Below are positions 54,087 to 62,422 of a DNA stretch of 64,000 nucleotides, in pieces. The notes beneath the pieces were generated by a model. That model had not been told where the DNA came from, made no database searches, and saw only the letters and a program-made list of their open reading frames with translations. This DNA comes from RH-AL1 sp965198715 (GTDB lineage: Bacteria > Pseudomonadota > Alphaproteobacteria > Rhizobiales > Beijerinckiaceae), in the NCBI GenBank assembly GCA_965198715.1, contig CBDAPV010000001.1, positions 434,001-498,000 on the forward strand, in the 5' to 3' direction. The stretch's first letter is position 1, and every line of letters begins with the position of its first letter. The translations under genes and the position numbers were made by a program.

Positions 54087-54608
54087 CTACTCTTCGGGAT
54101 CGTCTAGCTCTGTCAAATCAGGAGCGCCGGCGCGGTATTGAGAAAAAAAGTCGGCCATACGACTCTCAGCTCTGCAAAATGTCTCCTCGAGACCGCGCGT
54201 GACCTTCGCTCCGAGAATTGGGTCCTCAACGAGCGGACCGACCTTCAAGAGCTCGCTTCGCAGAACGACGATTATCTCGGCTGCAGTCCTCTCCGCCTCG
54301 GCAACGTCGATGAGACTGTTGCGCAATTTGGCTACTTCGAGCTGCAGCTTCTCACGCTGCAGCTCCCGAAGCCTGCTCTCCTGCCCGTCCGCTTTGCGAG
54401 CCCTCGCCTCTTCGAGGAAGCGCACGTAGCCCTTGGCAACGTCGCCCAGATCGAAGAGACCGTTCTCCTTACGTTCGCAATACCCGTCATCAACGAGCTT
54501 GCTTAGCCACCGGCGCGAGAAGCCCAGGGTGTCTGCGGTAGCCTGTCCGGTCATCTGCGGAAATACAGGCTGCGCAAACGGTACTGCCGCCTCTTGTGCG
54601 TCGCTCAT
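54087..54608 (-). CDS. phage terminase small subunit (Nu1-like)
   Basis: A 173-residue protein. An N-terminal winged-helix-like segment (TADTLGFSRRWLSKLVDDGY) is followed by a coiled coil (LQREKLQLEVAKLRNSLIDV) and a C-terminal acidic tail, the Nu1/TerS layout. It recognises packaging DNA and recruits the large subunit, which is not present nearby. ATG at 54608 starts the region of homology. A perfect 8-bp inverted repeat lies 40 nt upstream. Confidence 0.78.
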   Translation of the reverse strand: MSDAQEAAVPFAQPVFPQMTGQATADTLGFSRRWLSKLVDDGYCERKENGLFDLGDVAKGYVRFLEEARARKADGQESRLRELQREKLQLEVAKLRNSLIDVAEAERTAAEIIVVLRSELLKVGPLVEDPILGAKVTRGLEETFCRAESRMADFFSQYRAGAPDLTELDDPEE

Positions 54609-54647
54609 CGCGTTTTCCAGGGGTATGTAAGCGGGACGGGACCAAGG

Positions 54648-54665
54648 TTTTCGAAAATTCGAAAA
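54648..54665. promoter_or_regulatory. perfect inverted repeat, candidate operator of the terS gene
   Basis: TTTTCGAA, a 2-nt AA spacer, then TTCGAAAA: an exact 8-bp inverted repeat located 40 nt before the terS start. The size and symmetry fit a homodimeric repressor site. No repressor gene is visible in the window. Confidence 0.45.
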
Positions 54666-54920
54666 CGCTGAAACGGGGCAAGTCGGGGCCGCGCCCCGTG
54701 GTGAAGGCTTCAAAAGGTACCTATGGGGGGTACCCTCCCCATGCCCCTTCCGGGGCACAGCGGCGCGCCTGGCGGCCTCGCTCCCTCCTTTGGCGGTCCC
54801 TCCGCTGGCGACGGCCACGGACGACCTACGGCAGCATGGCGCCCAGCCGCGAGACCACCATGCTGGTGACGATCGTGGCGACGCCCTCCTGGAACGCCGC
54901 CGCCGTGCGCCGATAAGGTT

Positions 54921-54944
54921 TTATCCGTGCCGTCGGCACGGGTT
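54921..54944. repeat. 24-bp hairpin repeat, copy 1 of 2
   Basis: The 24 bp contain a 7-bp stem (CCGTGCC/GGCACGG) with a GTC loop. An identical 24-bp copy is at 63418-63441, 8.5 kb away. This copy lies 18 nt after the stop of the upstream minus-strand gene (54963), as a post-gene hairpin would. Confidence 0.85.
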
Positions 54945-54962
54945 CGCAGTGCCGGCCGACGG

Positions 54963-55985
54963 CTAGCGCGGGATCGCCACGTACTCGACGACGAGAGCTC
55001 GGTAGGGCTGCGCGCGCGGCTGGTCGAGCTCGGCGAGGACATGGACGCCGCTCTCGAAGCGCCGCGAGGCCGGCGACCGGGCGTCATGCTCGCCGGATCC
55101 GTGTAGAGCCGGTAGCGAGATCGTGGAGGCCAACGGCAGCGGATGCGGGACACGCGACGAGCGGCGGATCTCGCGGCGCACCATCTCGACGTATCGCACC
55201 TGGTCGCCATAGGGCGTCTCGAACACGTGCTCCCGGCCTCGCCCCGCCTCGACGTCATCAAGCATGCGAGACGTAATCTCGGTCGAGTAGAGCGGCTTGG
55301 AGAGCTGGGCCGAGCCGGTCTTGTGATAAGCCTCGCGCTCCGCCCTCGCGACTTCCGCCTTCTGCTGCGCGGTGAGGCGCAGACGGATCGAATTGGTCAT
55401 GCTGTCATGGACAGCACGGCCGTCGAGGTGCGCCCAACGCCATTCCTTGCGCTCCGAGACCACTGCCTCGAGCGCCTGCGGCGCCGTGCGGGCGAGCGTC
55501 TCAGGATCGCCGATCGTCGGCTCGCTTGGATAGGCGGCCCTGAAGCTCTCTCGCGCGCTCTGCGCCTTGGCCAGGGTGCGCAGGATCGCACGCACCTCGG
55601 CAACTGCCTTCGGGTATCGCTGGCGAAGGGCATCGGCCGCCATCTCGCACTGCAGCTCGACGTCGGCGCGCCGCTGCTCCCGCTCGGCCACCGCGTCGGC
55701 GGCGACAATCGCGGCGAGGCGTTCCCGGAGCTTCGCGGCAATCTCGTTGGCCCTGTCGCGCTCGAGCGCCGTTCGGGAGACGGTCGCGTCGTGCTTCTCG
55801 ACGTCGACGTCAGAGCCGCCGACGAGCAGCTCGGGACGTTGCGCCGCCATGCGCTCGAGTTCGGTCGACGCGGCGACCGCGCGCGCCTCGCAATCGCGCA
55901 ATGCGGCCTCGACGTCGGCGCGGCTCGTCGGCCCCTTGCCGGTCACGAGCTCGACGGCGCGGGCGAAGATCTCTGCGGACTTCAT
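54963..55985 (-). CDS. hypothetical protein, coiled-coil, phage region
   Basis: A 340-residue protein, largely Ala/Arg/Glu-rich helices in the first 200 residues (DVEAALRDCEARAVAASTEL), then a more ordered C-terminal part (YSTEITSRMLDDVEAGRGRE, DQVRYVEMVRREIRRSSRVP). ATG at 55985 has an AAAGG site at 6 nt. The position between the head protease and TerS is unlike a scaffold gene. I recognise no family; a structural or scaffold-like role is possible given the coiled coil. Confidence 0.65.
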   Translation of the reverse strand: MKSAEIFARAVELVTGKGPTSRADVEAALRDCEARAVAASTELERMAAQRPELLVGGSDVDVEKHDATVSRTALERDRANEIAAKLRERLAAIVAADAVAEREQRRADVELQCEMAADALRQRYPKAVAEVRAILRTLAKAQSARESFRAAYPSEPTIGDPETLARTAPQALEAVVSERKEWRWAHLDGRAVHDSMTNSIRLRLTAQQKAEVARAEREAYHKTGSAQLSKPLYSTEITSRMLDDVEAGRGREHVFETPYGDQVRYVEMVRREIRRSSRVPHPLPLASTISLPALHGSGEHDARSPASRRFESGVHVLAELDQPRAQPYRALVVEYVAIPR

Positions 55986-55996
55986 GACGGCCTTTC

Positions 55997-56329
55997 TCAG
56001 TGGCATGACGCGGGCGGCATCGCCTCGGCGTCCGCATCCGGGTCGCCTTCGGCCAGCAAGACGTCGACGGGCGGAATATCGAGCTCGCACGCCATGAGCC
56101 AACGCTGCGCCTCAGGACCGTGGATGGCCGCCTCGCGGTTCATTTCGCGAAGGCGATCGCGCTCGAGCTTGCGGCCCTGAACGTAGCCCGTCGCCACGCC
56201 CTCTTCGTAGGACTCGACGAAGCCAGCGACGAACGCCTGCGCGAAGGCTCGAGCGTAGTGATCGGGCTTGCCCGCGGCGATCTCGCGATTGTAGATCGCG
56301 GCCTCGAGGTCGGACGCCGAAGTCGACAT
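55997..56329 (-). CDS. hypothetical protein, phage region
   Basis: A 110-residue, mostly helical, charged protein (LEAAIYNREIAAGKPDHYAR). ATG at 56329 lies 2 nt after the S49 stop (56332), so the two are translationally linked, and it ends 11 nt before the next gene. I know no family for it. Confidence 0.6.
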   Translation of the reverse strand: MSTSASDLEAAIYNREIAAGKPDHYARAFAQAFVAGFVESYEEGVATGYVQGRKLERDRLREMNREAAIHGPEAQRWLMACELDIPPVDVLLAEGDPDADAEAMPPASCH

Positions 56330-56331
56330 CG

Positions 56332-57594
56332 TCAGAGGCTCGGCTGCGGCTTGTTGCGCTCGGCGTAGATCGCGGCGATGTCGATCGTGACCGTCTCGGA
56401 CCGAGCCCGATCGGTCGCGGCGGTGTGTATCGGCACCAGTGCAGCGGCAGCGCGCTCCGCCAGCGACTTCGTCGACGAGCCCTTCGTCATCTTCGCAAGC
56501 AAGCCGCCGGCAGCCTCGGCCGTCATGTCTGTTTCGAGGGCGAGGTGCTGCGCCATCGCCTCGCGTCCCTGGGCGTGCGAATGCGTCAGGATCGCCATGA
56601 TGCGGCTCCGCTCTTCGGCGGCACCCTCGGCGCGCGCGCGCGTGATATCGTCGGTTTCCATACTGTTTCTCCTAGAACCTGTGGACGCACGCGTGCGCGA
56701 CGCTTTGCGGGAAAGCTCGTCGTGAAGGGCATCGAATGTCGAGAGATCGTCGACGAGGCCGATCGCCTTGGCGTCCGTGCCGGTGAAGATCCCGGCCTCG
56801 GTATCGCGCGCCGCCTTGGCCGACATGCGCCGGCCGCGGCCGGTGGCGACGGCCTGCACGAAGGCCTCGCGAAGCGTGTCGACCTCGCCTTTCAGGCGCG
56901 TCTTGGTGTCGGCGTCCAGCGGCTGGTAGGGGTTCGCGTCGACCTTGCGGTCGCCGGAGAAGATCAGGGTCGGCGTGATCCCGGCCTTGTCGAGAGCGCG
57001 AGAGTAGTCGGCGTGCATCATCACCACGCCGATCGAGCCGCTGTTGCCGGAAGGGACCGACACGATGCGACCGGCGCCGCTGGCGAGCAGGTAGCCGGCC
57101 GAGGCAGCGAGGCCGTTGACGAAGGCCGTGACCGGCTTCGCCTGGTTGGCCTGGCGCACCAGGTCGGCGAGCTCGAAGGCGCCGGTGGCCTCGCCGCCGG
57201 GCGTGTCGAGGTCGAGAAGAATCGATGACACTTTCGGGTCCGCGACCGCCGCGCGGATCTGCGCCCCGATGCCCTCGTAGGACGTCAGCCCGGAGCTGGC
57301 GCCGATCCAGGCGCCGCGGTTCACCATCGAGCCCGTCACCGTGATCAGCGCGACGCCGGCATCGGTGCGGACGTAGTGGAGGCCGGCGCCGGTGTCTTTG
57401 TCGCGTCGCGTGCCGGCGAACCTAGACGCCAGCGGCTCAGGCCGGCCGGCCGCATCGAGGCCTGGCTCTGGCGCCTCGAGGTCGAGGCCGATGCGGCCAG
57501 CGAGGACCTGCGCGATGAGGTCCAGCTTCTGCGGCAGGATCAGAAGCGGGCGGCCGACGACGCGCGCCGCGATGCGATCGAGGTGCGTGGTCAT
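56332..57594 (-). CDS. S49-family peptidase (prohead protease-like, SppA fold)
   Basis: A 420-residue serine peptidase. The S49 core is ALITVTGSMVNRGAWIGASS, LLDLDTPGGEATGAFELADL and the nucleophile block FVNGLAASAGYLLASGAGRI; the SGDRKVDANPYQPLD region carries the general-base Lys. This is the phage-type S49 (S49C-like), typically fused or adjacent to portal and capsid genes and used in head maturation. ATG at 57594 was chosen from the start of homology; the gene lies 187 nt downstream of the DUF6362 gene. The portal and capsid partners are missing. Confidence 0.9.
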   Translation of the reverse strand: MTTHLDRIAARVVGRPLLILPQKLDLIAQVLAGRIGLDLEAPEPGLDAAGRPEPLASRFAGTRRDKDTGAGLHYVRTDAGVALITVTGSMVNRGAWIGASSGLTSYEGIGAQIRAAVADPKVSSILLDLDTPGGEATGAFELADLVRQANQAKPVTAFVNGLAASAGYLLASGAGRIVSVPSGNSGSIGVVMMHADYSRALDKAGITPTLIFSGDRKVDANPYQPLDADTKTRLKGEVDTLREAFVQAVATGRGRRMSAKAARDTEAGIFTGTDAKAIGLVDDLSTFDALHDELSRKASRTRASTGSRRNSMETDDITRARAEGAAEERSRIMAILTHSHAQGREAMAQHLALETDMTAEAAGGLLAKMTKGSSTKSLAERAAAALVPIHTAATDRARSETVTIDIAAIYAERNKPQPSL

Positions 57595-57781
57595 GAGCTC
57601 TCGCCGTGGCGGAGGTCGCGCAGCCGCGGTACGACAGGCGATCGTCCAAGGAATTTTGGAGGAGAGGGCTTGTCGGCGACAAGGCCGTTTACAAAGCCCA
57701 AACACAAGTTCACCCGGGCGGCCTTTTGGCCCCGGTCGCTTGTATCGAACAATAGTGTTTTCCGACGTTTCACCGGACAGG

Positions 57782-58180
57782 TCAAGTCGTGCGCCGCGTC
57801 ACGATTGCATTCTCGCTGTCAAGCCGAGTGGCGCACTCGTTCAGGGCCTGGGCGATCGCCGCGGCACCGCGGCGTCGGGCGGCCTCGACGGTGGCGCGGG
57901 GCCATCCCATGCCCTTGCACAGCTCGCTGAAGGACGTGCCGGTCGCCTGGCACCTTGCCCAGGCCCAAAGGTACTTACGCGCACCGGCATCGTCCGCGAG
58001 GATGGTCGCCCACTGCAGAGCCGTGGTCACCTGCGTCGCCTCGATCCGTTCTTCGGCGCCGGCGGCCTGTAGCCGAGAACCGCTAGCGAAAACCGGAAGC
58101 GACGGCATGGCAACAAAAGCGGCGACGAGGCGCGTTTCGACGTCGCGCCTGGTCCAGGTCTCTCGCTCGACATTCCGCAT
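57782..58180 (-). CDS. DUF6362-family phage protein
   Basis: A 132-residue protein. WTRRDVETRLVAAFVAMPSL at the N-terminus and the C-terminal HTH-like stretch WPRATVEAARRRGAAAIAQA fit the DUF6362 pattern. This family commonly precedes terminase genes in alphaproteobacterial prophages. Here the next phage gene is the S49 peptidase; the terminase and portal genes expected between them are absent. Confidence 0.7.
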   Translation of the reverse strand: MRNVERETWTRRDVETRLVAAFVAMPSLPVFASGSRLQAAGAEERIEATQVTTALQWATILADDAGARKYLWAWARCQATGTSFSELCKGMGWPRATVEAARRRGAAAIAQALNECATRLDSENAIVTRRTT

Positions 58181-58299
58181 GTCAGAACCTAACAGGAACG
58201 CCCCGCGGCGCCGAGCGGGCCGCGGCCGAGAGCAGCTTCCATGAGGTCCTTGATATTTACGGCAAGCGGGCTGCGCCGGAAGGCCACGAGAGCGCCGCG

Positions 58300-58704
58300 T
58301 TGATCGGCAAACGCTCGAGGCGCCAGCCGCCGGCGATCGTCCTCGGTCCTCTCCCGACCGATCGCATCAACAAGTGCATGGGGACAGATCTCGAGCCCGG
58401 CCTGCTCGTCGTGCCGATCGGCATGGACGTGCACGTCAGCCGCAAGCGGCCGGGAGAGTACGCCAGGCTTGTGCCGCACCTCGGCGCAGTCACGGCCGAC
58501 CCACTCTACGTGGGAGACGACTTCAAGAACGACGGCATCGAGATCATCGGCAGCGCACCGGGCAGCGGCGGCGAGTTCATCCTCATCGCGATCTGCCTTA
58601 CGCTCGACGAGGGCGGCAACTACCAGGTCCGGACCTTCTACTCGATCACCGACGAGAAGATTCAACAGCGGCGCAGGAAAGGCGTGTTGAATGTGCTGCC
58701 TTGA
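58300..58704 (+). CDS. phage PBECR/barnase-EndoU-like nuclease-type ORF, start uncertain
   Basis: The only convincing plus-strand frame in the phage region. From 58300 (TTG) it encodes about 134 residues. VHVSRKRPGEYARLVPHLGA, DPLYVGDDFKNDGIEIIGSA and FILIAICLTLDEGGNYQVRT resemble PBECR-type toxin nucleases, which are often C-terminal to phage head-morphogenesis proteins. The frame stays open upstream beyond 58141 with no ATG, GTG or TTG (SFHEVLDIYGKRA precedes), so it looks like a detached C-terminal domain. Function is inferred. Confidence 0.5.
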   Translation: MIGKRSRRQPPAIVLGPLPTDRINKCMGTDLEPGLLVVPIGMDVHVSRKRPGEYARLVPHLGAVTADPLYVGDDFKNDGIEIIGSAPGSGGEFILIAICLTLDEGGNYQVRTFYSITDEKIQQRRRKGVLNVLP

Positions 58705-59100
58705 TACACGAAGGGCCCACGCTCTGCAGCGAAGGCCCTCGCGTCGTGGGATGGTCTAGCCGGACGCAACTTCCGGATCTCTTCACTGCCTTGGGAGCAG
58801 CTACTTCACCTACCAGGTCTGACCCCAGCAGGTGCGTGAGGCAGCCGTTCTCACCTCTGAGACCACCATTTCGATGCACCTCATGTGGCACAGCGTCGGC
58901 CACCCGACAAGGGTGGCCCCGCCCATCAGGCCGGCCACTTGGCCACCTTGGGTCGACCACGTGGTGAAGCCCACAGGGCCATCACCACGACCATAGGCGC
59001 TGTCACTACATCAACCGTTAACAAGGCCAGCCGCCGGCACGGATTGCCTGCCGAGGGAAGGGCGTCAGGTTCAACGCGACAAGGCGGCAAGGCGGCTGCC
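58705..59100. other. intergenic region with a structured hairpin, no gene recognised
   Basis: About 400 bp without a recognised gene. Directly after the nuclease-like ORF, 58709-58736 folds into a two-step hairpin (AGGGCC/GGCCCT outside, CGCT/AGCG inside), which may end the plus-strand transcript. The rest shows nothing definite. Confidence 0.45.
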
Positions 59101-59937
59101 TCAGAAACCATCCTCGTCGCGCTCAAACGAGGTCTTCAGCTCGAGGATGCGATACAGGACCGGCTTGCCGTCGACGAAGCTGATGTCAACGTCCACCACG
59201 AACAAGCGCTTGAACGGGTTGTCCGGCGTGTCGATCATCGCAGCCTTCACCGCGTCCGAGGCGAAGCGAACGCGCACGGGGCGGGGCGAGAACCTCTCGA
59301 TGACGGCCTTATCGCCGGGCTTTGCGGCGCCGTCATCACGCACCTGGTACCAGGCGAGCACTTGATCCGGCTGTACGCCGGACGCCGGCACGGGCCTAGC
59401 CTCGATAAGCCGGCGAAGCTGCTGCTGGCCGGCGTTGGCCTCCACCGATGACAGATTGAAGTTGTTCACGATCGTGCCTCCCGAGAAGGCGGCCATGCTG
59501 AAGACGCTGCCGCTGTCCTTCGCGACCGGCTCGATGATGTTCGAGATCTGCTGCAGGTCCTTCTTCGACGTTCCCACCAGCATGTTCTTGATATCGGCGG
59601 CATCCTTCACGCCCTTGAAGAAGTCAAACCATTCGCCCAGCTCGTCCGCGTACTGCAGGATGAGCGGAGCGACCGGCGCAAGGAAGGAGGATTGCGTCGC
59701 CATGCTGATCAATTCGGCGATGATGCTTCCGGTGCGGACCTCCTTGACGAACAGGCGCACGTCGTCCTCGCCGTGCGCCGGCTGCCGCCGCGCGACGTAG
59801 CTGCGATATTGCTCGCCGAGGGAGAACAGCGACGAGGTGAAGTCGACGAGCTCGATCGGCCGCGTGTTCTTGAAGTTGTAGACGAGGCTCACCGGCTGCT
59901 CGAGGTCCGGCACCGGCGAGCCGGCGAAACCTCCCAT
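59101..59937 (-). CDS. unknown protein partner of HEPN-like gene
   Basis: A 278-residue protein from the ATG at 59937, which overlaps the upstream stop as TGATG. The N-terminal half reads DDVRLFVKEVRTGSIIAELI, a pattern I have seen in unnamed proteins next to defence or HEPN-type genes, followed by a hydrophobic helix, and the C-terminal half reads FKRLFVVDVDISFVDGKPVL. It has no signal peptide. I cannot assign a family. Coupling with the upstream HEPN-like gene suggests that the two act together. Confidence 0.6.
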   Translation of the reverse strand: MGGFAGSPVPDLEQPVSLVYNFKNTRPIELVDFTSSLFSLGEQYRSYVARRQPAHGEDDVRLFVKEVRTGSIIAELISMATQSSFLAPVAPLILQYADELGEWFDFFKGVKDAADIKNMLVGTSKKDLQQISNIIEPVAKDSGSVFSMAAFSGGTIVNNFNLSSVEANAGQQQLRRLIEARPVPASGVQPDQVLAWYQVRDDGAAKPGDKAVIERFSPRPVRVRFASDAVKAAMIDTPDNPFKRLFVVDVDISFVDGKPVLYRILELKTSFERDEDGF

Positions 59938-60425
59938 CACCATCCCTCGGCCCACCCGAGATCAGTGCCACCCGCTTGAGCTGGGTAGGTAGCGATCGCA
60001 GCCACTACGAATTCCCGCAGCGCCACGTCGATGAACATCGTCGCCCCTGGAACGTCAACCGACAGGCCGGGCGTGCCCAGGCGGCCTTGATCGAGACCCG
60101 CGTCTGGATCGTCGAGCGCGAAGGCCGGCACGTGAGCTTCCGAACCAGGAAGGCGAGGGAAGCTCGCGTGGTCCCTGCCGCGGTCGCGTCCGCAATGTTT
60201 GGAGCCGTTGGCGATGCCCTCGACGACATCGAAAGCCACTTTGCAGCTTGGACGGATAGCTTCACCGACCTTAAAAGGCTTCAGCCCGAGCGCTCGACCG
60301 AAGTAATCGAGCAGGTGGAAAGCCGAGATGCAGGCGAGATAGGCTTTCCGCCGGTTGCCGCGATCGGCCATGAAGTCGCGCGCGGTCGGCGAGGCGATCT
60401 CCTCAAGGTATTCCGCCGGCGTCAT
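59937..60425 (-). CDS. HEPN-like small protein, first gene of a two-gene pair
   Basis: A 162-residue protein. KAYLACISAFHLLDYFGRAL and VAFDVVEGIANGSKHCGRDR form two helices with the conserved NxxKH motif of a common hypothetical family; the R-x(4-6)-H character resembles HEPN ribonucleases, but the catalytic Arg is not certain. The C-terminal half (DVALREFVVAAIATYPAQAG) completes the family pattern. It overlaps the next gene, so a toxin-antitoxin or defence pair is possible. Confidence 0.55.
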   Translation of the reverse strand: MTPAEYLEEIASPTARDFMADRGNRRKAYLACISAFHLLDYFGRALGLKPFKVGEAIRPSCKVAFDVVEGIANGSKHCGRDRGRDHASFPRLPGSEAHVPAFALDDPDAGLDQGRLGTPGLSVDVPGATMFIDVALREFVVAAIATYPAQAGGTDLGWAEGW

Positions 60426-60631
60426 CAGCGCGCGACCTTCTCGACGCTGTCGGCGAGATCATTCTTGCGACGTCGACGCTCGCCGCATCCCCGTCGTGGC
60501 CAGTCCAGATCATCAGCTCGACGAACCGATGAGGCAACGTGTTCACTGGCACCCAAGAGACGGCTCCACTTGTACTGTCCAGCGAAAGTTAGCCTACCTC
60601 GGTGACTCATGGCGAGCCGAATTCGCGCATC

Positions 60632-61480
60632 TCAGGCGGTGCCACTGTCGAAGGAAAGGGAGCTTGCGTGCGACGGCACCAAAGAACTGAATATCCGCGC
60701 AACGTCGCCGAAGGCCTCGTCGCGCTGATCCAGCATGGGCAAGCCGAGACACTCGTACAAAAGGCGCCCCAGCTTGCTGAGATGGAGCTTAGCTGGCTCC
60801 AAGTTCTCCGGCCCCAGGATGATCTCGACGCCGATCGTGTCGGGCGATTGCTTCGAGACGACGAGGCCGGCGGCGATCAGCGTCATCGTCTCGATCAACG
60901 TGGCGTCTTCGTCGAGGCGGCTCTCACGTGCGTTCTTCTCCTCTCGCACCAGAGCCGTGCCGCCGACGACCGCGAGGATGGCGAAGCCGCGATAGGACAG
61001 CCGCTCCGCGGTCGCGATCATGAAGTGAGCCGTCGAGCGGTCGATGGTGACGTCGAACACGATGGCGGCAAGCAGGTTAGCGATGAACGGGACCTTGCGC
61101 TCCTCCACGGCGTCGCGCGCCGCGGCGAGTGTCGCCTCGGTGAGCTCTTCCGCCGGCGATCGTCCGCTAGCATCGTCGGCGAAGAAGCCGTCATCGCGCG
61201 GCGCGTCGCCCGCCTGCAGCCGCGCGGCGATCTGCCGGTGCGCCTGGACGTAGGCGGCGGCGACGCGCAGCTCCTGCCTCGGTGCGATCCGGCTCTCGAT
61301 CAAGTGCCGGCCGGCTTTCTGCATCTGAAAGGCGATGAACGGAGACACAATAGCGCCGGCGATCGGCACGTCGGTCACGGCCGATGCTGCTAGGCCGGCA
61401 ACTGAGCCGGCTATGGCGCTGATGACGGTGATCATGTTCTCCAGAAAGAGTCTGGGATCGTCGTCGGTTGGTTCGCTCAT
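60632..61480 (-). CDS. membrane-associated protein of unknown function
   Basis: A 282-residue protein. Hydrophobic stretches occur at about 15-45 (TVISAIAGSVAGLAASAVTD, IAGAIVSPFIAFQM), then a helical cytoplasmic part with one more hydrophobic patch (YRGFAILAVVGGTALVREEK). It lies between unrelated genes in the accessory region. I recognise no family; a defence-related or phage-morphon role is possible only by position. Confidence 0.6.
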   Translation of the reverse strand: MSEPTDDDPRLFLENMITVISAIAGSVAGLAASAVTDVPIAGAIVSPFIAFQMQKAGRHLIESRIAPRQELRVAAAYVQAHRQIAARLQAGDAPRDDGFFADDASGRSPAEELTEATLAAARDAVEERKVPFIANLLAAIVFDVTIDRSTAHFMIATAERLSYRGFAILAVVGGTALVREEKNARESRLDEDATLIETMTLIAAGLVVSKQSPDTIGVEIILGPENLEPAKLHLSKLGRLLYECLGLPMLDQRDEAFGDVARIFSSLVPSHASSLSFDSGTA

Positions 61481-61503
61481 GCTTCGTCTCGCTCGACCCG
61501 TTT

Positions 61504-61851
61504 TCAGTCGGCGATGGCTATTCCGTCGAGAGTCAGGATCGCCTGCGCTAGGGGTGCACGACTAAGGCCGCTCGTGACAATAGCGCTGCAGACTGCCAAG
61601 ACAATCTCCTTTTCGCCACTCCAAACTTGATGAACAACGCTAAAAACAGCTTCGTGCAAGGTCGAGAGATCGATAATCGACGAGGCTGCGTAAGTAGCGG
61701 GCGGAAGCTCGAAGACAGTATTCGTTTGTCGATCTTTTATGAAACGGAGAAAGTCGATCCCCGCCATGCTCTGATGCAACTCTGCATAGGCACGCTTCTT
61801 GTCCAAAGTACCGGATGTACCTTTTAGTTCGACACGAGCAATATAGTACAT
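61504..61851 (-). CDS. hypothetical protein
   Basis: A 115-residue protein from ATG 61851. The start YYIARVELKGTSGTLDKKRA, then AYAELHQSMAGIDFLRFIKD, is a ferredoxin-like beta-alpha-beta pattern seen in small accessory proteins such as DUF2622-like ones. It lies 23 nt upstream of the membrane protein gene (61480), so both are probably co-transcribed. No enzyme motif was found. Confidence 0.5.
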   Translation of the reverse strand: MYYIARVELKGTSGTLDKKRAYAELHQSMAGIDFLRFIKDRQTNTVFELPPATYAASSIIDLSTLHEAVFSVVHQVWSGEKEIVLAVCSAIVTSGLSRAPLAQAILTLDGIAIAD

Positions 61852-61915
61852 AAACGCACTCCGAACGAGATGACAAAGGCGCGGGTGCCCATGAAGGCAC
61901 TTGCGCCTCAGCAAC

Positions 61916-62422
61916 TTACCCTCGCCCAACCCGATCCATCAATCGTACGTGCTGTCGAACGTTTGATCGGCGGGCGCACGTGACGCCGGCGAGGTCGAAA
62001 GTCGGGATCGCTCCGCCGGAAACGAGAGCGCGACCCTGCTTGCGCGTCACGCCTATGTAGCGCGCGATCGCGCGCGTGCCGAACAGCAGATCCAGGCGCG
62101 CAAAGGATGAGTCCTGGCCTTGAGCCGGCCGCATGCGCCCCCACCGCAGGCGCAATCGCAGCACGACGCAGCGGAGTGTGAGCGCGGCCGCTCGCGCGCC
62201 TCTACAGGCGCGACATGTGCCAAGCGTGTGGACAGCGCGGCCTAGCTCGACGACGTCGCCGACGGTCGCGTGGCAGCGCGTGAGGCCATCCCGCGCAACG
62301 GTGAGGCTCAGGCGCAGCGCCGCGCCCTCCGCACGAGGCAGGCGTTGCGTTGCGTCGATCGCGGCGTCGACGAAGTCGAGCGCCAGCTCGAGCTCGCCCC
62401 TGACTTGCGGAACAACCTTCAT
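61916..62422 (-). CDS. small protein with a C-terminal DNA-binding-like helix pair
   Basis: A 168-residue protein from ATG 62422, which overlaps the Tat-signal gene stop by 4 nt. Two Cys in GTCRACRGAR could bind metal. The C-terminal TRAIARYIGVTRKQGRALVS, GGAIPTFDLAGVTCARRSNV resembles an excisionase/MerR-like winged helix used in phage and plasmid regulators. It ends the four-gene overlapping operon that begins at 63856. Confidence 0.55.
   Translation of the reverse strand: MKVVPQVRGELELALDFVDAAIDATQRLPRAEGAALRLSLTVARDGLTRCHATVGDVVELGRAVHTLGTCRACRGARAAALTLRCVVLRLRLRWGRMRPAQGQDSSFARLDLLFGTRAIARYIGVTRKQGRALVSGGAIPTFDLAGVTCARRSNVRQHVRLMDRVGRG

Larger units (their letters stand above)
54609..54962. 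other. intergenic region upstream of the terminase small-subunit gene
   Basis: About 350 bp without a supported gene. It holds the TTTTCGAA-type inverted repeat at 54648-54665 and one copy of the 24-bp hairpin repeat at 54921-54944. Lower GC around the inverted repeat suggests a promoter. Confidence 0.5.
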
